In this document: piece by piece, positions 60,198 to 64,000 of the stretch | Layout: the number at the start of each line of letters is the position of its first letter | Numbering within the stretch: position 1 is the stretch's first letter | Assembly (NCBI RefSeq): GCF_947497005.1 | Contig: NZ_CANMFF010000005.1 | Coordinates: 186,001 to 250,000 of the forward strand | Source: an uncultured Ruegeria sp. | GTDB taxonomy: Bacteria > Pseudomonadota > Alphaproteobacteria > Rhodobacterales > Rhodobacteraceae | DNA length: 64,000 nucleotides | Direction of reading: 5' to 3' | Made by a program: the position numbers and the translations under genes | Notes under the pieces: model-generated | What the model was told of the DNA's origin: nothing | Seen by the model: the letters and a program-made list of their open reading frames with translations, nothing else | Database searches by the model: none

Positions 60198-62044
60198 AAT
60201 GCCTGTCCGATCCCGATGTAAAACTGGAGCCCGTCCCCAGTGGGGCCGCTAACCGGATAAGCGAGATCAAAGCGCAGTGGGCCAAACCCACCCAGATCAT
60301 ATCTTACGCCTATACCAGCGCCAGAGTGGTCTTCCGCACCGCTGCCTATGAAGGAAGACGTGTCGACGACACCGTAGTCATAAAACCCGACCAGCGACAG
60401 GCTGTCCGTAACCTTGCCTCGGATTTCGCCGGACAAGCCAATAAATGACTTGCCGCCCGCGATGCCGGTTCCGACGGGAATACCAAGGCTCTCAAAGGGT
60501 TGCCCGCGCACGGTTCCCGCTCCGCCGGAAAAGAACAGAAAATCGGGTGTGACGCCATCTGCGGGCGGCCCAATGACTGATCCCAGTTGCGCCCGCCCTG
60601 CCAGTACCAGCCGGCCGCCGGTGCCAAGGCTGGTGTAGGCGCGGCTATCAAAGAACAGGCGAATGCCAGTGTCGGTGCCAGAAAATCCGACAAAGGGCAT
60701 CACCTGCGAGTCCAGATAGAAGCCGCGCGTAGCGCTTACTTTGCTGTCACGTTTGTCCCATTCCGAACGGAATGGCACGATAAAGTATCTGAATTTTCTA
60801 CCGCTTCCATAGGCATCATCGGCATCCGACCACTGAAATCCGGCCGACGCTTCCGCGTACAGGTTGTCCGAAAAGGTACGGCGCGCACCATAGGCCAACG
60901 AGGCGAGCGTCACGTTATAGTTTTCGGTGTTGCGGCGCTCCAGCAAGGCGCTCCAGAATGTGTTGTCGTCCGGGCCAAGTCGATCCGGCTGATCCAGGCG
61001 TAACCCGATCCGGCCATCGATATCCTCGGCACCGCCGATATTTCGTATTGCCGCCTCAAAGCGCAGACGTTCAGCGCGTCTGAACATGTTGCGATGGGTC
61101 CAGGTCGCGGTCACATCGACACCATCGCGAGAGGCTAGTTCGACCCCAAAGGTCAGGCGACGTTTGGGCAGGTCTTCAAACGTGGCATCGAAATCTAGTG
61201 TGCCATCAGGATTTGCCGTCTCACGTTCCTGCAGCGAGACAACGTTGAACGTGCCTGTCCGGCGCAACCGAGTTCCGACTTTCTGGATTTTTTCAGGCGA
61301 ATAGACGTCTCCGCTTGGGAAACCGGCGATCTTTTCAATAGACCTGTGACGCACATCCGTGTCGCCCTTGATGAACATCTTGCCAAAAGTCAGCCTGCGT
61401 CCTGGATCAAGATCGATCTGGGCGTCCAGCCGAGCCTGCGCGTGGCGCGCGATAACGGTCTGGCCCGCAACGTCGGCTTTTGCGTGGCCCGCGTCTCTCC
61501 ATCCCTGCACCCCAGCTGAAGCAGCCTGTTGAATGGCGCCGGTTGTTGCCAGTTTCCCGGTTGCGAATGCTTCTGGCAACTCTGTGTCAGCGGCAAGGGG
61601 TTGAACGGTGGCGGCGCCGAATTTGAAACTTGGCCCGGTTTCAATGGTGATCGCGGCCCGCTTGATTTGAACGGGCACTGAGAGGGAACTCAGTTCGGCG
61701 GCTTCCTGCCCGTCAAGCTTGATGCTGACGACCGGGCTGAAATACCCTTCATCATACAGGATTTGTACAAGTGTGCGGTAATCTGACAAGGCCGCTGACA
61801 GGATCTCAAGCGGGGTGTCCAGGCCGCGTTTCTCGGCTGTCGTAACCGAGGACGTCTCTTTCAGGCGCTCGACCAGTTCTTTGGAGGCACCCGGGGCAGT
61901 CAGAGTTGTTTCCAATGCCGCCAGTGTCGTTGGGGCCAAAGCCACAACGACGGCCATCAGCCAGCACCTCAGACGGCCTTGCGGCGTGCTCCCTCGCATG
62001 AATTGCCCCAACTGTCCCAATTCCAGATCTCTTGTGCGTGCCAT
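60194..62044 (-). CDS. tamA: Outer-membrane TamA (BamA/Omp85 family)
   Basis: A 616-residue Omp85 protein. A signal sequence (LRCWLMAVVVALAPTTLAALE) leads to about three POTRA domains (about 40-280: 'LVQILYDEGYFSPVVSIKLDG', 'MFIKGDTDVRHRSIEKIAGFPSGDVY') and a 16-stranded barrel. The Omp85 loop 6 motif appears as FFSGGAGTVRGQPFESLG, and the chain ends YIGIGQAF, with the terminal Phe. Start may be the ATG at 62044 or a later methionine nearer the signal sequence. First gene of tamA-tamB. Confidence 0.95.
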   Translation of the reverse strand: MARTRDLELGQLGQFMRGSTPQGRLRCWLMAVVVALAPTTLAALETTLTAPGASKELVERLKETSSVTTAEKRGLDTPLEILSAALSDYRTLVQILYDEGYFSPVVSIKLDGQEAAELSSLSVPVQIKRAAITIETGPSFKFGAATVQPLAADTELPEAFATGKLATTGAIQQAASAGVQGWRDAGHAKADVAGQTVIARHAQARLDAQIDLDPGRRLTFGKMFIKGDTDVRHRSIEKIAGFPSGDVYSPEKIQKVGTRLRRTGTFNVVSLQERETANPDGTLDFDATFEDLPKRRLTFGVELASRDGVDVTATWTHRNMFRRAERLRFEAAIRNIGGAEDIDGRIGLRLDQPDRLGPDDNTFWSALLERRNTENYNVTLASLAYGARRTFSDNLYAEASAGFQWSDADDAYGSGRKFRYFIVPFRSEWDKRDSKVSATRGFYLDSQVMPFVGFSGTDTGIRLFFDSRAYTSLGTGGRLVLAGRAQLGSVIGPPADGVTPDFLFFSGGAGTVRGQPFESLGIPVGTGIAGGKSFIGLSGEIRGKVTDSLSLVGFYDYGVVDTSSFIGSGAEDHSGAGIGVRYDLGGFGPLRFDLAYPVSGPTGDGLQFYIGIGQAF

Positions 62045-62097
62045 GCACAGCCATTTGAATTCAGGTTAGAACATCTGAAAGCAGTTGGGAAAAGGGA

Positions 62098-62340
62098 TTA
62101 AACGCGGGATGCGAAAATTTCGACCAGATTGTGGCGATGCAACTGCCCGGCGTTGCGGATGTGGTGGATGATGGCTTGGCAGTCTTCGGACTTTACCGCG
62201 TGGCTGACATTGGCTTGCAAATAATCTGCGGTGCGGTTTTTAGGATGTAGGCGGTTGTTTCCAAAAAAACGTACCCTTGGGCCCTCACGCGAGGCCTGCC
62301 CGGTCAGAAAAATCAGCGTAATGCCAGATCGCGAACCCAC
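62098..62340 (-). CDS. Small protein of unknown function, uncertain
   Basis: An 80-codon frame between gap and tamA, starting at a GTG (62340). The downstream part reads like coding sequence with host-like codons (VSHAVKSEDCQAIIHHIRNAGQLHRHNLVEIFASRV), but no homologue is recalled, and the N-terminal part is rich in Arg and hydrophobics. The start is unclear. It may be real or a chance frame. Confidence 0.35.
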   Translation of the reverse strand: MGSRSGITLIFLTGQASREGPRVRFFGNNRLHPKNRTADYLQANVSHAVKSEDCQAIIHHIRNAGQLHRHNLVEIFASRV

Positions 62341-62358
62341 GTTCGTACCGTGGTCGCG

Positions 62359-63345
62359 CTACTCGGTGGCCATCAGGCGGGCAACGTCCAGCATTCGGGC
62401 GGAGAAGCCCCATTCGTTGTCATACCAACCAAAGACCCGAACTTGATTTTCACCGACCATACGGGTTTCAGGCCCGGCTATAACCAACGATTCCGGACGG
62501 GCGCGCAGGTCGGACGAGACCAGCGGCATATCTGTCCAGCCAAGTACAGGAGACGCGGCAACCGCCTGTTTCAGAGCATGATCGAAAGCTTCGGCAGTCG
62601 TGCCGCGCTGCAAAGTGACCACGAGGTCCACGGCTGACACACTGGCCGTCGGCACACGGACTGCAGCCCCCGAGACACGCCCGGTCAGATGCGGCAGGAC
62701 GACATCGATCAGGTGCATCGCACTTGACGTGGTCGGCACCATCGACAGTGCTCCTGCCCGGGAACGGGCGAGGTCGCCGCGCGGGGCGTCGACCATAGGC
62801 TGGCTGTTTGTGTAGCAATGGATCGTCGTCATGTGCCCCGACGCGACGCCACCGATATCGTCGATGACCTTGACCAGCGGCACGAGCCCATTGGTGGTGC
62901 AGGAAGCGTTCGACACGATCCGGGCGCTGCCCAACTGATCTTCGTTTGCCCCCAGAACGATGGTCACATCGGCAGCGGGTGAGGGGCCTGAGATCAGCAC
63001 TTTACCCGCACCCGCAGACAACCCGCGTCGCGCAACGTCGGAGCTGCGGGCGATACCTGTACAATCCAGCATGACGTCAACGCCTGACAGATCAACGCGG
63101 GTCAGATCGGCGCTGTGGGTCAGGGGAATCGTTTGCCCATCCACGATCAGCGCAGCGTCCCCCTCGGACACATCGCCGGGATAGGGGCCGAAGGTGCTGT
63201 CGTATTTGAACAGGTAAGCGCAGGTTTCCAGCGGCGCGATGTCATTGATCAGCACCAGCTCGATATCTGACCCTCCCGGCAGGGCCAGAACCTGCCGCAG
63301 GATCGTGCGGCCGATGCGGCCGAATCCGTTAATCGCGAGTTTCAT
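62359..63345 (-). CDS. Glyceraldehyde-3-phosphate dehydrogenase (GapB-like)
   Basis: A 328-residue type I GAPDH. The Rossmann start MKLAINGFGRIGRTILRQV, the catalytic Cys in SNASCTTNGLVPLVKVI, the catalytic His in THMTTIHCYTNSQP and the NAD-site aspartate NDIAP are present. The second conserved Cys of CTTNC is Gly, and YTNSQ with DLARSRAGALSMVPTT resembles the GapB (NADP-tolerant, gluconeogenic) form more than glycolytic GapA. Erythrose-4-phosphate dehydrogenase is a further alternative. The start at 63345 is used because MKLAINGFG is the family N-terminus; an ATG three bases earlier than the preceding P (63351) is in frame. Confidence 0.88.
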   Translation of the reverse strand: MKLAINGFGRIGRTILRQVLALPGGSDIELVLINDIAPLETCAYLFKYDSTFGPYPGDVSEGDAALIVDGQTIPLTHSADLTRVDLSGVDVMLDCTGIARSSDVARRGLSAGAGKVLISGPSPAADVTIVLGANEDQLGSARIVSNASCTTNGLVPLVKVIDDIGGVASGHMTTIHCYTNSQPMVDAPRGDLARSRAGALSMVPTTSSAMHLIDVVLPHLTGRVSGAAVRVPTASVSAVDLVVTLQRGTTAEAFDHALKQAVAASPVLGWTDMPLVSSDLRARPESLVIAGPETRMVGENQVRVFGWYDNEWGFSARMLDVARLMATE

Positions 63346-63398
63346 GGGCAAGCTATGGCAGTCCGGTCGGGCGATCTCAATGCCCGATCGATACCGCG

Positions 63399-63722
63399 TC
63401 AGTTACAGCTGACTTGCGAGAAGAACTGGCCCGAGATGTTCTGATACATACTGGCCACGATCGGTTTGCATCCGGTTGCCTGCTGAATCGCTGCAATGGC
63501 CTGAATCGTACGCAGGCGCGGCGGGGGGCCAAACGGGTTCAGGTTGTTGTTGTCACGCGTGGCGCGATAAATGACCGGCGTGTCTGCGACCTGTGTCACC
63601 GCCCAGGTGCGGCTCATGACGAAGACGGATTTGGTCTCTTCCTTTGCCGAAATGGGAGAGGTGTACAGGGTCGCAGATGCAGCAAGTGCAACAATGGTCA
63701 GCAGGGCAGGGCGCAGTTTCAT
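63399..63722 (-). CDS. Small secreted protein of unknown function
   Basis: A 107-residue protein with a signal peptide (MKLRPALLTIVALAASATLYTSPISA) and a mature domain of about 80 residues, TKSVFVMSRTWAVTQVADTPVIYRATRDNNNLNPFGPPPRLRTIQAIAAIQQATGCKPIVASMYQNISGQFFSQVSCN. Two cysteines (one at the end) may form a disulfide. Not recognised. The start at 63722 (ATG) is preferred over one 7 codons upstream. It lies 53 bases beyond gap in the same direction. The remaining 278 bases of the window (63723-64000) show no supported gene. Confidence 0.7.
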   Translation of the reverse strand: MKLRPALLTIVALAASATLYTSPISAKEETKSVFVMSRTWAVTQVADTPVIYRATRDNNNLNPFGPPPRLRTIQAIAAIQQATGCKPIVASMYQNISGQFFSQVSCN

Positions 63723-64000
63723 GGAACAATCTCCAATGCTCAAAATCAGAATTTACTTGGATTTCAGCAAATTCCGGCCTGCGTGTGAAGCCCCAAGGTC
63801 ATAAATTCGCGGCGCAACCTTGCCAGATTGCTGTTACCGGCGAGGCCGAGACGAAGGTATAGGTCGGTTGAAGCCCCTGTGCAGCAGATATCTGAACCGT
63901 CCCGGATCGCCTGTATTACAGGCTTGCGGACAGACGTCGTGCAGATAGGTTTGTGTCAGGGGCTTGGCCCTGCCGGATCAGGGGTATATCCTTGACCGCA

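Noticed and set aside
1..64000. rRNA, tRNA, CRISPR, insertion-sequence and prophage features
   Set aside because: I saw no tRNA cloverleaf with CCA-adjacent acceptor arms, no rRNA-like stretch, no regularly spaced repeats, and no transposase, integrase or phage protein.
63744..64000. Possible partial gene at the right edge
   Set aside because: All frames on both strands contain stops, and the longest minus-strand run from the edge lacks a start and recognisable sequence.

Overview
The window reads as chromosome of a marine Rhodobacteraceae (Roseobacter-clade) bacterium. The evidence is moderate-to-high GC coding sequence, an Irr regulator divergent from fabA-fabB-fabI, a SAM/SAH-type riboswitch in front of metK (a class known from Rhodobacterales), the phoH-ybeY-corC-lnt and aroA-cmk ... 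rpsA-ihfB gene orders, a two-subunit NAD-linked formate dehydrogenase and a tamA-tamB pair. I see no rRNA, tRNA, CRISPR array, insertion sequence or prophage. Nearly all of it is single-copy core or near-core sequence.

Layout. 0-5 kb: an uncharacterised protein, a DUF3307 membrane protein, a large ABC-exporter-like protein whose ATPase motifs are all degenerate and which ends in a cyclic-nucleotide-binding-like domain, and a convergent ArsR-family regulator with the SqrR/BigR cysteine pair. 5-12.6 kb: a leftward catabolic run (enolase-superfamily protein, Zn alcohol dehydrogenase, Tet-type MFS exporter, three alpha/beta hydrolases including PcaD, threonine/serine dehydratase, haloacid dehalogenase), with some stop/start overlaps. 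12.7-16.6 kb: an FKBP-type isomerase, a tiny membrane protein, fabI-fabB-fabA and divergent irr. 16.6-21.6 kb: LysR regulator/PhyH dioxygenase pair, a possible glycosyltransferase, miaB, an outer-membrane barrel. 21.8-27.8 kb: phoH-ybeY-corC-lnt, riboswitch-metK, trmB. 27.9-38.8 kb: aroA-cmk, then about 3.9 kb of accessory genes (YHS protein, periplasmic protein, flavin-dependent halogenase, DUF6525), then rpsA, ihfB, lapA, trpF, a small ABM-like gene, trpB. 39.4-48.8 kb: autotransporter-like protein, DUF2237, class C serine hydrolase, pth, rplY, lldD, trpA, a PagL-like deacylase, ychF, a small membrane protein. 49-54.5 kb: LysR regulator and formate dehydrogenase (beta fusion plus alpha). 54.7-63.7 kb: a membrane LytTR regulator with repeat-rich flanks, tamB-tamA, a GapB-like GAPDH and a small secreted protein.

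The most interesting signals are regulatory. (1) An exact ATTC-N8-GAAT site, the operator form I recall for the sulfide sensor SqrR, lies upstream of the pseudo-ABC gene whose 3' neighbour is an SqrR/BigR-like gene. (2) Four TACT(C/A)GTTA-like direct repeats and a TATGAT box sit in the gene-poor stretch after the LytTR regulator. (3) A 10-bp-arm palindrome lies upstream of the DUF6525 gene. (4) Strong leader hairpins that include or abut ribosome-binding sites occur before ychF and before the small gene between trpF and trpB. (5) Nested palindromes overlap a good sigma-70 promoter between irr and fabA. All functional readings are from sequence inspection only; no database search was run.
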